A DNA stretch of 64,000 nucleotides from Lepeophtheirus salmonis (Eukaryota > Arthropoda > Copepoda > Siphonostomatoida > Caligidae), in the NCBI RefSeq assembly GCF_016086655.4, contig NC_052135.2, positions 9,638,363 through 9,702,362 of the forward strand. Reading direction: 5' to 3'. The number at the start of each line of letters is the position of its first letter. The stretch's first letter is position 1. The position numbers and the translations under genes were made by a program. The notes under the pieces were generated by a model that was given only the letters and a program-made list of their open reading frames with translations, did no database searches and had not been told where the DNA came from. Positions 20,641-32,868 of the stretch are shown here, piece after piece.

Positions 20641-23600
20641 TCTGTAATGATATAATTATTATTAAATTACAATAAGAAACCTCATTTGGTCTTTAGTTTT
20701 TGATAGTTTTAGATCGATTGTAGATATATCAGGGAAAACTTTTTTAATGATGGACGTATTATGTTGGATGTTTTGTTGAGTTAAAGTACTCGAATAAAGT
20801 ATTTATATTTATATATTACTAGTATATTAATTATATTTACCTTCCATATTCGTTATTTTTCGCAATTCGCATATTGCAATTAGTCAGCTACCTTAAGTTT
20901 CCAAAACGTTAAAATGATTTCAGATTATAAAAAACGAATAGTTCTTATTTTTTTAGATACTTAAGTATATTTTGATAGGTTCTACTAAATATATTTATGA
21001 GCATATTTAAGTAATTACCAAAAGTCTCAAAATATCTTAAAAATTAAATCAGGAGTTTGATAAACTTTTTCATTTTGCTGTAATTTATTTTCGATTATCT
21101 AGGGTAAAAAATACTTATTGATATTATAGTATGATTTTTAAACTTGAGAAGTGTATCAGGGAAATATTAGTTGGGTAGGGGGGCTAATATCAAATTTTAC
21201 TATAATTGCTGTTCTGTTTTGTTCGACATATACCTATGTATTCATCCTGTCGATTTAAATTTTGTTTACACTCCATAAATCAATTATTAACTTGTAAAAC
21301 AGAGTCCGTTCCACCGGTGGGCCATGTGAAGGTATGTCTCTTCATATCTTTGTAAAAAAAATAAGGACAATATTTTTTGGAAATAGCTTATTGTAATAAA
21401 TTTCATTTATCTCAAAATAGAATTTGACATAAAAGTATGTCATTTGTCATTTGGGGGTCAATGTTCTGTAAACTAATTTAGTAGTGTAGTAGTACATTAT
21501 TAGATTTCTATTTAATAAAATATTTCCTACGATTAGTAACAATAAAATGTTTGATACAATAATTTAATATTTAAAATTTATGAAGTAAATAAGCCCTAGA
21601 GATGTTCTTGCCAGTTTTCAATTTATTTATACATAATAGTAAAAGTCATAACTCTTGCTCTTCTGAAATTGACAAAAATATTTTATCGACAGAGTGTGGA
21701 TGTCTTTGATTTAATGTGAACAGCAAATTGATCACATCTAACCCAAAGAAGTTCAAAAACGTATTAATTGATTAATTAAAAAACCACATCAGGAAATACA
21801 AATTCAAAGGCCCTTGGTTGTGATAACATAACAAAGATAAGTTATCATGAAATGGTAACTCTTGTTTGATACTATCTTCCGCCTGGATATCGATAGTTGA
21901 ATATAAATAAGTGGAACAAATAAATATTTCTGAATCATGCCCCAACTTTTATATTTATATATTAAGCGATTTACTTCAAATGATTTAATTTCGTTAAATA
22001 TAAGATAATTGACTCTATTATATAATAGGAGACGGTTTTCTGAGAGCCTATCTATGTACATTGTATTCTTCGCAACGGACTGTATTAGTAGTATTCCGTG
22101 ATTCCTTCCAAATACTTTGAAACCTACGTATTTATTGTTTGAACATATGTGATTGAATGTGAAGGGGATGAATGAGATATTCTAAAGATCTATGACATTA
22201 TTTTTATTCTATAAACACCATAAATCATTCATATACATATCTCATCTATCACTAGTCATCGATCACCTATGTGGTGGTAGGGGAGTGTGCGATGCTTAGA
22301 TTCTGCATTCTTATTTTCTGAACTAAGTGACGTCACAAATGTACAAGTCACTCAGAAGTGAAAACAATAATATAACAACGTGATTTGATAATTTATAGAC
22401 CTATTTCACTCAACAAAATCAAAACTAAAATTTGGCCTGGAAAGTCATTAGTGTATTCATCCGCTCCCAAAATCTCAAGTGTCCTCTGTATCCACTTTTG
22501 TGACCTCCTTTACCTTCTTTGCTGCGACAGTATTGTCTACTGTCTATTCGTGCTGTCATCTGGAACTACAAGTTCCTTGTCTTGTGAAAACTCAACTTTC
22601 GGCGAGGAACCAATGGGGTTATTCCATAGGTTAGTTTATGCAAAAAAATGGTCTCTTAAATATTATTGATGGGACTGATGGACAAACAGAATTATTCATC
22701 ACACTTGATATATTAATTTCCACTCTATTTATTTGTATTATTTTTTCAAGTAAATCGAATTTTCTACAACCACCAAAACCACTAAAGTCAAAGAAAACAC
22801 TTCATAGTAGTGCTACGTTTGCCGTGACCTTTTGTCCATCACCCTCTGATACATCCTTTCCTAATTTTCAAAGAATTCTGCATCACTCCGAAATTGGGTG
22901 AAAACCCGTAGAAGAAAATACTAGTTCAATCAAAGACATTTTGCATCATCAGCAACCATTTCAGCCACGACTGTTTTGAAATAGATCTCTACAATGAGTT
23001 ACTTGGACTATCATCACAAAATTTGACCAAGAAAATATATGTTCCATCTGCAAATTTATACACCTCCAGCATTTCAAGCTTAACTATACCTTCTAAGAGA
23101 AAATAAAGGTCTTGGAAAAGGGAGATCCATCAAGTTATTCAACATTTATTGGCTGTGGAGCATATATATTTCTCATGTTTAAGTCTTAAATTTCATTGTT
23201 GATATTAAATATGACATATTCTTCGAAGAAGAAGAAACACAAACCCTGAAAGAAAAAAATTGCACGCAGCAGGAAAAGTTAAAATTTTCAAAAGTGGAGA
23301 CTTAAATTTAAAATATGAAGAAAGAAGTTAAACGTTTGCAGTCTAAAAAATTCAAAAAAAGGTTCACAAAATTCACAAAGTCTTTTTATTTAATAAAAAT
23401 ATTTCTATTTTTGATTAATTTAAGAGGTAGTTGGCTTAGTATTTAGGTATATCTTAGTGTCTAAAGTGTACTGCTTAGGGTTTGGTTTCTGGTATTATTG
23501 ATCGTAGACTAGCTCAGGGAAAAAGTTTTGGATGTGTTACTCAATCTAACTCTATTAAATATACATATGTAGTAAGCTAAAGCAAAGATATACAAGTATA

Positions 23601-26370
23601 ATGTATAACTGAAAAGCTATCAGTTATCTTAACAAAAGTTATGTTAATTTTTTCTTCATTTTTTTTATAGCAAACAATGGCCTTTGTTTTTAACCTTATT
23701 GTGTGAAATGTTGATGATGTTTGATTTTATAGAAATTCTAACCAAATAAAATGAAACACTTGTATACCTTTTTTAACAATGTGTAGTGTGAAAATATAAT
23801 GGATTTAGGAGTAATAGTTTGATTTTTTTAAATAGTAACTTCATTGATATTGTAAAATATCAAAATAAGGTTTGATCGAACATGAATATATAATATTCAA
23901 ATGCCTGTGTGTGTGTTTGACTGTGAATTACGACCATACCAATGAATGGATTTTGCTGAAATTTCTCAAGGAGCTTTTTAATTCCTCAAAAACGGTTCTG
24001 GTAACAATTTTTTTGGTCTTCAATGCCATGACCGCCATTAAATAGCATTTAAAAAACAACAAGAACAATATTTTGACAATCAAGCGACTATGTTATATAA
24101 ATCAAAGAATAAAGAACGTAAATTTTTTAGAAATTATTCTCACTGCATAGTGGCATGTATATTTACATGATAAAAGACATAAATAAAGAGCGACACAACA
24201 CTAGTTAGGTGTGGTTTTTTAACATAATCAAGTCATCTCCATTTTCAAATATTGAAGATTATATCATCAATAATTAATTTAGATGTGTATTTATTAATTA
24301 TAGATGCTCAATAAATCATGTATTTGTCGGAGAATACTACAAATATTCTGAATTGCTCATTTGAAGTGTAATCTTAATTTAATAACCTATTTGATGTGTG
24401 AAATAAACAATGTAATTCCTCTTTATTCAATCTTAGATGTCAATAGGGAATAATAAGAGAACTTCCTTCAAATACTTTCATTATAATCATATAAAACATC
24501 CAATTATTTGGATTTTTCCGCAATAGTCATTTTTTCTTCATAAAGCAGTCTCAAAATATTTGTTTAAACAAAGAGTTCATATTAACTATGATATTTATTC
24601 ACAAAAAAACTTCATTTCTTCATAATTTTATTTTTTTCATTCAGCAATTTAGAAAGCTTTTGATTGATAGCTACTCTTTATAATCTTTCAAAATGTCATT
24701 ATTATGTTCACATAAAACTATTCAACAATGTGGCGAAACGACAACCAAGTGATCAGTTATTTTTCTAAACTTAATTTTCTACAAGAATACGTTTTTTGTA
24801 CGTAATCTGTGCCATGAAGGCGTGAACAGAGACAAAGCAATATATTTACAGTAGTACCCGGCATTGTCTGGAGTAATTAGGCATCAGTTAAAAGATATTT
24901 CTTTCTTTAATAATATAGAAGATAACTCCCCAAAGGTTCGAAGTGTTACTCTTTTTTTTCATGAGCACACCGAACTACTTAATATCAATACATGTATTCT
25001 CTTAAAAATGAAATAATAATTATAAGATTTAGTGAAAAAAAAAAACCCTGATGGGATGACTGATAAATACTTTATCCTCTAGAGGGCTCACTAACAAAGT
25101 TAAATATACCAGTGCTCCCACATTCTAAATACAAAATGTCTGAAAGAGTTAATTGATTTTCACATACTAGCTCTTATATTTCATTCAAATCTTAAAACAT
25201 ACTGCAAATACATATGAATTATGATATACATAAGAGAGCAATACAAAAACAGAAACAATGTTAGATATTCTATTATACACTCATACGCCTGCAATATTTC
25301 ATTAATAGAACTACATTGTGTTTTTTTTATATCATACATAGTGTGACTTTCGTTCTTATATTTATACAGACAGACAAACGACGACCGGGAGGAATTTGTT
25401 CTTTATTTTAAAGAAGCTACTACTTGTAAGTAAGAAGAATGTAGTGAACTTGATAACAATTTCCTGATAGAGTCATATGGATCGGGAAAGGAAATTTTCA
25501 TAAGAAAACTTAACATAATCCCGTTGAGAAAGTGGAAATGCTAATGTCCAGTCGCTATCCTTAGAGAGAGGATCCTGTGGTATTTTAATTATGAATATAG
25601 GCTATCGTCTATGGCTATAGTGTATCTGATGATTGCCCCTACAAATATATATAGTAGACAGCTAAAGTGAACTACAGTATTATTTATTAATTTTTGAAAT
25701 ACATAACATTCTCCCACCTTTTCCTCATACTCCACAAAATGCCCATCCCTACAATCAGTCATCACTTCTTACTGTCAGACAATAATATATATGTACATAA
25801 ATGAAAATCCCCCTCCCACTTTTTACATAATTTATGTATATAAATCCTCAGTGATTCTTACATAACATAAAAATAATTCTTAATGTAATTGGCTCGAAGG
25901 TCAACTATTAGAAAATATACTTTTGACATAAAACATCAAATATAAGGTGATGATTCATTTTGAAATAAATTTATTTTCCTTATAAACAAAGAAAAGCTGA
26001 GACTTCATTCCCCTCAAAACAAAACTCTTGAAAAGTTGTAATTAACTTAGGTCCACTCCCAGACCTAAGTTAATACTATACTAAATATGCAAGTGTGCCA
26101 TTCAATTATTGTCTATGTTAATAAAGCAGAGTTTTTATCTGTATGTCTGCCATAAAGTCATATTTGAATGTGCACTTGTCACTGAATTGATTGCATTCTC
26201 ATATTTTTCACCTTTTGGCTATTATTATTAGAATTCATTATTCCCTATAAAATTTTGGCAAATTTTAGAATTATTATGTAAAGATTATTAACAAAAAGAA
26301 AGAAGATATGCGATCGAAATGCGAGCGCAAAACATCTGTGAACCCACTTTTAGAACTGTGTAACTACTTG
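20641..26370. other. Long stretch with no clear gene
   Basis: I find no transposon end or protein motif that I trust here. Points noted: GTGACGTCAC (a CRE-type palindrome) at about 22328; two adjoining short frames without motifs at 22385-22901 in slightly GC-richer DNA; CCCGGCATTGTCTGGAG at 24857-24873, similar to the motif at 8288; and a perfect hairpin at 26041-26074. Confidence 0.35.
26041..26074. repeat. Perfect hairpin, 12-bp arms
   Basis: ATTAACTTAGGT and ACCTAAGTTAAT are exact reverse complements separated by 10 bases. There is no T run typical of a terminator, and its role is unknown. Confidence 0.8.
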
Positions 26371-26551
26371 ATCTTAGAAATAACAATGTAGATGCGAATG
26401 TGTTTAGCTAAGAGTTGTAAATATAATAATTTTTGATAGTGTAATTTTTCTTGTATATACTCGCAATACTTGTCTACAAAGGACACATTTTTAAATGGAC
26501 GCTTAATATTTGGAAACTGCATGAATAATTGATCTTAGAAATAATAATGTA
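26371..26551 (+). repeat. Dispersed repeat R2, split by a mariner end
   Basis: GATCTTAGAAATAACAATGTAG at 26371 and GATCTTAGAAATAATAATG at 26531 match the repeated start of R2 seen at 34177, 34305, 42301 and 42433. The second unit stops exactly at TA, where a family M3 terminal repeat begins at 26552. This suggests insertion into the repeat. Confidence 0.55.
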
Positions 26552-27110
26552 CCGAGTGGCCCATCAAAGTTTGAATACTTAAATTCTAAACTTCAACAAG
26601 ATATAATTTATTAACTTGCAATATAATTTCAATAAAATTAATACTATAAATATATGTCTGTCTGAGCTCATTAGTCATTACTTAAGCCGCCCTTCTCTTT
26701 AAAATGCACCCAATAGGAGGGGGGTAATATTGTCAAAAAAAAAAAGAGTTCAAAAGAACTCAAAAAACTCTTCCAAAAATGGCATAAAATGGAGTAAATG
26801 GGCTTACTTTCATTGCTGATGTCAAAAGTGGTCTGTCTACCTTCACAAGGATTTTACATCCTTTGTTTTATAGCCCTTTGAACTCTCCGGGTGTGAAACC
26901 TGAATATATATTGCATGGGCCCTCATGGACTTCAGGAGATTGGCCTGGACTGTTTTCTGTAACTCTTCTGGGGCTAGTTTGGCCTATTTGACGGATCCCT
27001 TCTTCCCACCAACGTTTTGGACTTACTGACGGCATAGACGGTGGTTCTAGAGATACCCAACAGCTCGGAGTGTGCGAATTTGATGATCACATTAATCTAC
27101 GAAAGGATAC
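26552..27110 (-). pseudogene. Mariner family M3 copy, 5' end not found
   Basis: The terminal repeat CCGAGTGGCCCATCAAAGTT starts at 26552 after TA. Reading the minus strand from about 27100, KFAHSELLGISRTTVYAVSK is a helix-turn-helix. It is followed by a KSYRKQ.. region and the RFHTRRVQRAIKQ block. The sequence then crosses the junction CTTTTGAACTC..TTTTGACAAT that is shared with 2880, 32390 and 38110, and goes straight to the 3' end. The catalytic core is missing. No right terminal repeat was seen. Confidence 0.65.
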
Positions 27111-27997
27111 AAATGTAACATTAACAGTCAACCAAGTTTCATAATTCTATGTAGCTTCTAAAAATCCGTCTGTGCAAGTTGACAGTATAACTGTGAACAG
27201 ACTATTGATCGAAAACAGTTTAATTCAACTCAAAATATTAGTATTATAAATTTATATTATTATAATGACAACTGCTAAGGAAGATAGATTTTATTCTTCC
27301 GATTACTAATTAAAAAAAACAAAAAAACAGTGCTGCTGAAATATTAACAAGAGTTACATCACTACACATGGTGTAGTTTGGCTTGTCTTATGAGAAGAAA
27401 AGTAAACTTCTCAGTAAAAAAAAAGTGTGACACAAATATCCTGTAAGCAGAATCTTTTGTATTTCTTTTAAACATGGACAGTATTAGTTATATCAAATTA
27501 AAGAAATGATCTTCCAATAAAAAATACATATACACAATAGTTTTTATTCATTGACGTTAAAGTTAACAGGACTCTAATGTTAGACAACCCGGTAAATCCA
27601 TAAAAGATTCTAAAAAATTGTCAAACTTTATTCTTTGCAAAGGGGAGAAGGATTTCTTTAATAGTTTACCAAAGTACAGAAGATAATTTTATAACTCTTT
27701 AAGTATTAGTGATCTTCAAAAATCCTCTTTTCATTTATTTACTAACTTAACAAAACAACATTGATAATACTTCACATATTCCCAGGGAAAAAAAAACTTG
27801 ATATGAGAAACAAAACAACAGAAATAACTTATGTAAGTATACAAATAGCATTTGTACAAATAAGCAAATATGAAGAAAATACTACTAAATATTAAGTACT
27901 GTTATATGAAATTGTAAAACTTAAATAAATATTTATATATATTATAGTTGTATTTTAGAGCGTAGAGCGCAATTAAGTTTGAGTTTAATCCCATATA
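27111..27997. other. Non-coding stretch
   Basis: AT-rich and without a recognised feature. It ends at TA 27996-27997 before the next terminal repeat. Confidence 0.4.
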
Positions 27998-28780
27998 CAG
28001 GGAGGGTGCCCAAGCTATGTGTGCCTCGAAAATTATTTTTTGTAATACGAATTTTTCTCTTTTAGCTAGTGATCACTTATCAGATTAAAAAAAAAAGATT
28101 CTGAAAGCTTGACGGATAATGATTTATTTTATTCATTAAAATCATCTTCAATCTAAATTACACTCTCTATACAAAACAGAAAGTGCGATCCGGCCTTACC
28201 AAATGGTCCTTCCGCAAATCCTGGATTTCCTTCGCGGTCTGACTGATAAGTACTTTGGTGTTACAAGTGGTTCGATTTGTTTGTCGTTCGATCGCAAATC
28301 ACAAAAAATCCAGTGAATTCAGATGCAAATGAGCTTTGAGGCCAAAATCCATCAAGAGGAAAGCGTCAAAATTGTTTTGGAGGCATTTGATACTTTTTTT
28401 CGAGATGAGGCACGGAGCCGAGTCCTACTGCCATCTTTAAGGCCTACCTCTAGCACGCTTAAGCAAGCATCAATGTTGAGACTGAGGTCTTGGGGGAACA
28501 CATGAGGAGGCTTGACGTGGCTTTCAGAGCTAATTATCTGAAACACCATGACGTGGGCAGGGATATTCATCTTTTTGACGACAGGTACATACATCCTTGA
28601 GTATATGTTGTTCTGTTTGCTAATCTTCCGGTCCTGACAAAATTGTTAGGTGCAGATTCCAAGGAGGACTCCTTGCCTTAGCCAAATATTTTGGATAACG
28701 AGACGTCAGTTGATTCCATTTTTTTCCAACTGGTGAAAGTTTAAACAAGCTACTTAAAAATGAGCTGACTAAGTTTGCCA
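27998..28780 (-). pseudogene. Mariner family M5, broken transposase with 3' end
   Basis: The 3' terminal repeat CAGGGAGGGTGCCCAAGCTA begins at 27998 after TA. On the minus strand the coding trace runs from about 28760. It reads CQDRKISKQNN (region after the first catalytic Asp), then MVFQIISSESHVKPPHVFPQ at about 28500-28560. It continues as DSAPCLISKKSIKCLQNNF (second Asp block), LNSLDFL (decayed LNPLDY block) and RQTNRTTCNTKVLISQTAKE (C-terminal tail). The longest open piece is 28352-28594. The N-terminal DNA-binding part and the 5' terminal repeat are missing or unrecognisable. It keeps the central region that the M1 and M4 copies have lost. Confidence 0.72.
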
Positions 28781-29299
28781 ATGTGGCACCATAGATAACT
28801 TGTGACCTTGTATGAAAATCCTTTTATATAATATAAAAAACACTTTAAACACTTTTTTCATTAGTGGTTGTTGCTATATTTGAATTCATGTTTTCCTTCC
28901 TACTGCACTCATAATAAATCTTATTAATTTATTTCTTCTACGTTATAATATAAATATATTGGTTAATTCTAATAAATATTATAGAGTTTAAGGGAGGTTG
29001 CCAGATCTATCATTGTGTAGACGTATGTACATCGTTGTCAAAATGTCTTAAACCTCTAAGATTTGAACTGAATATTTTGGCGGCAATATATCTTATCTGC
29101 AATTTGACTGGTTATACAAAAATCAGGTATTTTTTTGTTTTTTTTTGCTGTCAAAGAAATGTGATCAAAGCTATTTTTATTAGTCTATCCGTATCATATA
29201 CAAATAGCAGTAGACCATTTTAATTGTGCTGGTAAATCACTACAAAAAATATTTTGCATTTTGAGACCTTCAATAAGTCTCAATTCTGTAAAATATTAC
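28781..29299. other. Non-coding stretch
   Basis: No supported gene. AGGGAGGTTGCCAGATCTAT at 28990 vaguely recalls the M5 terminal repeat but in the wrong orientation. Confidence 0.35.
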
Positions 29300-29590
29300 A
29301 TTATGAAGATTCGAATGACTGAAAATATTGATGACGAGCCAAGAAGTAGGCGTTTAAGATCAGCTAGCAATATGTAAAACATCTAAAAAGTTATAGCTAA
29401 AATTTAGAGAAACCCCTACGTATCAGTGGGTAAAACGGCAAAGGAAATCTAGGTTGTCAGGATTTTGATGAGTCAGGATCTTAGACTGATTTCCTTCAAA
29501 TTTTTGTTGTGGTCAAATGTCTCGGTTTTGAAAAAAGTCAAAATGTATTAGAATTTTGCACACAAAAAGTCTTTGTATCTTAATTTCGAT
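29300..29590 (+). pseudogene. Tc1/mariner N-terminal fragment (M12)
   Basis: The frame from about 29304 reads MTENIDDEPRSRRLRSASN. After stops it reads KVIAKI.RNPYVSVGKTAKEI and SQDLRLISFKF. This matches the order seen in Tc1/mariner N-termini: an Arg-rich linker, then RNPxxSxRxxAKExxVSxxT, then DLxLxxYKxxxxxxLT. Only about 90 residues remain and no terminal repeat was identified. Confidence 0.5.
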
Positions 29591-31049
29591 CAGTACTAAG
29601 TGGGAAAGTAGTTAATACAATGCACTTCAATGGATGAAGAAAATAGTTTGACTATATTTAATCCATAAAGATAGATAATTATTTAGGATAATAAAAAAAA
29701 TGGGGAAATAGTTTATTTATTTAAAAGTCAAATGACAGAATAACATAAAAAATTGCTAGAAAATATCCATAGAAACCTTATAGGGATCGCATAATTGAGG
29801 AACTTATTGCAAGATGTATGATGAAATAATTGATTTTGATACATTTTTCTTATTAAATTAGTGGGTTCAAATGGAAAAGTTAAATCAACATATTCAAATT
29901 TCAAGATGAAATATTATCGTTTTTTTCAATTATTCTTAATAATAATAGAAGCAATGTATGTAGATGTCGTACTTTGTACAATATTGCATCTGTAACACTC
30001 AAATTTCGCCTTTTTAATTAAACATTCGAACTTCAAAACAATTTAAGTAAGGGGTACCCTTGATGTGGGGATGCCATTGTCGTTGCTTCCGCTTTCACTA
30101 GGGGCTTTTCTTAAAAGTAGATGGAAAGTGGGGCTTTGTTTTTGTTCTCTCTGCTCTAATATACAATATGATGGATACATTTTAAAAAAGACGAAGATAC
30201 ATTTGACCTAGCTTTCATATGTCGCCAGGCTTGAACAGCAGAAACACAGTATATACAGTTTATATTACGTCCAAAAGATCAATTCGTCCTGTATCTTTGT
30301 TATGTTTAGAAAAGCTATAATACATTTTCAGGTTCACATACTTCTTTTCAACTCTATTTCTGTTCTATTGCTTTAGAATTTTTTTGAAACTGTAGCTGGC
30401 TGAATTATAAGGCCTATTATTTTTCTTAAAAAAACATATTTTACACCATTTTATTACATGCAGGATATAGAATAATAAAGATACTTTTCTGTTTGCTAAT
30501 TAGTCTGAATATTTTTTCTTTGAGTGACATTTCTTATAAATAAACTATGCTTACTTTACTACAAACATCTTATATTTTGAACCAGTAAATTTCAACATGG
30601 AATTAAAAGTTGTTCCTAAGGAGCATCAAGAATCCAAAAATCACTTTCCTATTTTTCTGACTCGTGAGTAATATGGTACTTCAGTAAATAATTAATACAT
30701 TTCTTATATTAACTTAAGTACTCTTGACGATAGAAGTTAACGAATAAGTGAAGCATGAAGATTAAAAAATTAAACTTACATATAGTACTATATTAATTAC
30801 CCTATCGTCTGTATTGAGTTAATTTATGTACATATGATGACGTTTCACAATATAATTCTTTTGAGAAATTAAGTTTGTACCAAATTTTCAATGGAATTAG
30901 GACAGCCAATTAATCTTTTACTCACATGGTTTTATTTGGTATTTCCCAGTCTAGGAAAATACAAATCTATATCCATAGAGACAATTTTTTTCCTATTTAT
31001 GTTATTAAGTAATATTTCACTTTAGTGGGAATACAATTTATCCCTATTA
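29591..31049. other. Non-coding stretch
   Basis: AT-rich, except for a short G/C-richer patch at 30045-30130 with no reading frame. Nothing recognised. Confidence 0.35.
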
Positions 31050-31165
31050 GTGTTGGATTGGTCTTAGAAATAATTTCCTATTAAATATCCCCCTTTCAGT
31101 TTATTTTCTTTTATCGGTCCGATATTTTACCATACAACAGTCCTAAAGACTGATTAGTCGGTTCT
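31050..31165 (-). repeat. Dispersed repeat S (copy 1)
   Basis: It begins GTGTTGGATTGGTCTTAGAAA and contains TATCGGTCCGATATTTTACC. Its reverse complement aligns over its full length with 55535-55650. The starting motif also ends the insertion inside the hAT element at 40096. It is probably the end of a non-coding DNA transposon. Confidence 0.6.
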
Positions 31166-32014
31166 TTCATCCTACCAATCTTTTGTTTTTCTTTTAAGAT
31201 AGATAAATATAAAAACAAAGAATATAATTAGTGTTTTCAAGAACGAATACTACTTGAGTATTATACATTCTAGCCACATGGAGCCTACTTTAAACTTCAA
31301 GTATCTTGCCTTTTTGAAAGAAATTATGCTGAAAAGGCTGAATAGACGCAATTAGTAACTGCCTCAGTTCAGCTACTGTAGTTACCATAAAAGAACGATC
31401 AAGACCATACCTAGGACTGACTAAATTTATTAGGGACTCAAAGGACTGTTGTCTTTTTAGACCTATACAAGACTACTCCAAATCATTTATATAAGAATGT
31501 CAGAGGAAAAAAAAAAAATCTGTAAGGATGCAATTAAAACATTTTGGCAAAAAATAAATTGTTGCAAAAAATAAATATATGATTACCTACATTTATATTT
31601 TAATGCTTTTTTCTTTGTGTAATATTTAGGTAATAATTAATGTAGTATTGTCCTTAAATTTTGTCATTTTGAAACAAAGAAAAACTTTATACAACAGAAT
31701 GGATAAAAAAACTAGTAAGTAAAGAATATGAAAATGTATGTTGTTCCTTTGTTTGATATCAAAATTTGAAAGGAAAATATGTTATGAATAGTATTCACTA
31801 AATTTATAAGCTTTCTTTTTATACGTATCTATGATACATATAATCTCTTTTGATACGTATAAAAATAACCTCTGATATAACATAAAAAAATAGTTTTAAC
31901 AAGAAATAAATATCTCACTAATTGGCTTTCAATAAAGATTTGATGGTTCTTTCAAGGAAAAGTTTTATATTCTTTTAAATATTTTGTACGTATTTTGAGT
32001 TACAATTTCTGCCG
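31166..32014. other. Non-coding stretch
   Basis: Scattered GGACTG/GACCTA words at 31380-31480 may be more of repeat S. No gene. Confidence 0.3.
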
Positions 32015-32868
32015 TGTCAACGGTTATTATTTACCCATTTTAATATACAAAGTATTGAATTCTATGGGATAATTTTGTGTGAATTAGGAAACTAGTTTGT
32101 TAACTATTAGTTATTAATTGAAAATCAAAGAACATGTTTTAGTCAATTTATCCGACCTCAAAAATGATGGTGAGCTCCAGGCAGTGGCATACCCTTTAAA
32201 TTTACTCGGCACCGGCTGTAGATGTAGTACTCTGTCATGGAGTTCCAGTGCTGGTCGATTGTAAACTTGAGGACCTTAGTAGTTACATTATGGACACTGC
32301 AGGCCTTCTCCTCCACATCCACCCAAACCATATAGTCGAGTGATTGGTATCAGGGCTGTAAGGGGCCAAAAGAGTTCAAATGGACTCATAACAAATTTAA
32401 AATAGTTTTGGACGGAGAATATGGGTTTCATTCATTTCTAGTGTCAAAAGGGGCATCTCCACCCACTCAAAGGTCTTTCCATCCACTTTTTTTTATAGCT
32501 CTCTGGACAGTTTGGTTTGAAAACAGGAGATATTTTGCATAATCCCTCTTGGGATTGGCCAGGGCTATTTTCTTTATTCTTACTGGTCCTGTTTGGCCTT
32601 TTTGAGAGGTCCTTTCTTCCTCTCCAACGTTTTGTAACTGCTGATGGCGTAGACGGTAGTTTTGTAGACCCTCATAGTCAAGGAGTTAGCAAATGGAAAT
32701 TCGTCAATCACGTTCATTTTTTCGACTTGTACGTAGGTTAGATAGCTTAGTTCTTTTTCTGTAACTAATTGTTTAACCTTTAATACATCGGAGTATGAAT
32801 TAATTTCAATTGCTTTATCCTCAAGAATTATTGAATTAGTTAATGTTCAGATGTCAATGGGCCAACCG
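32015..32868 (-). pseudogene. Hybrid mariner: M3 5' end joined to M2-type 3' end
   Basis: The right end (5' on the minus strand) reads CCGGTTGGCCCATTGACATC, the M3 terminal repeat. Next come an M3-type N-terminus (LRHQQLQNVGEEERTSQKG and NQTVQRAIKKSGWK) and the M3 deletion junction near 32390. After PYSPDTNHS..LDYMVWVDVEEK the sequence carries a C-terminal tail and a 3' end, GTGTCAACGGTTATTATTTA (32015-32034). That end matches family M2 (52695-53667), not M3. The coding frame has several shifts. Either recombination joined two elements or a missing relative carried both ends. Confidence 0.62.
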
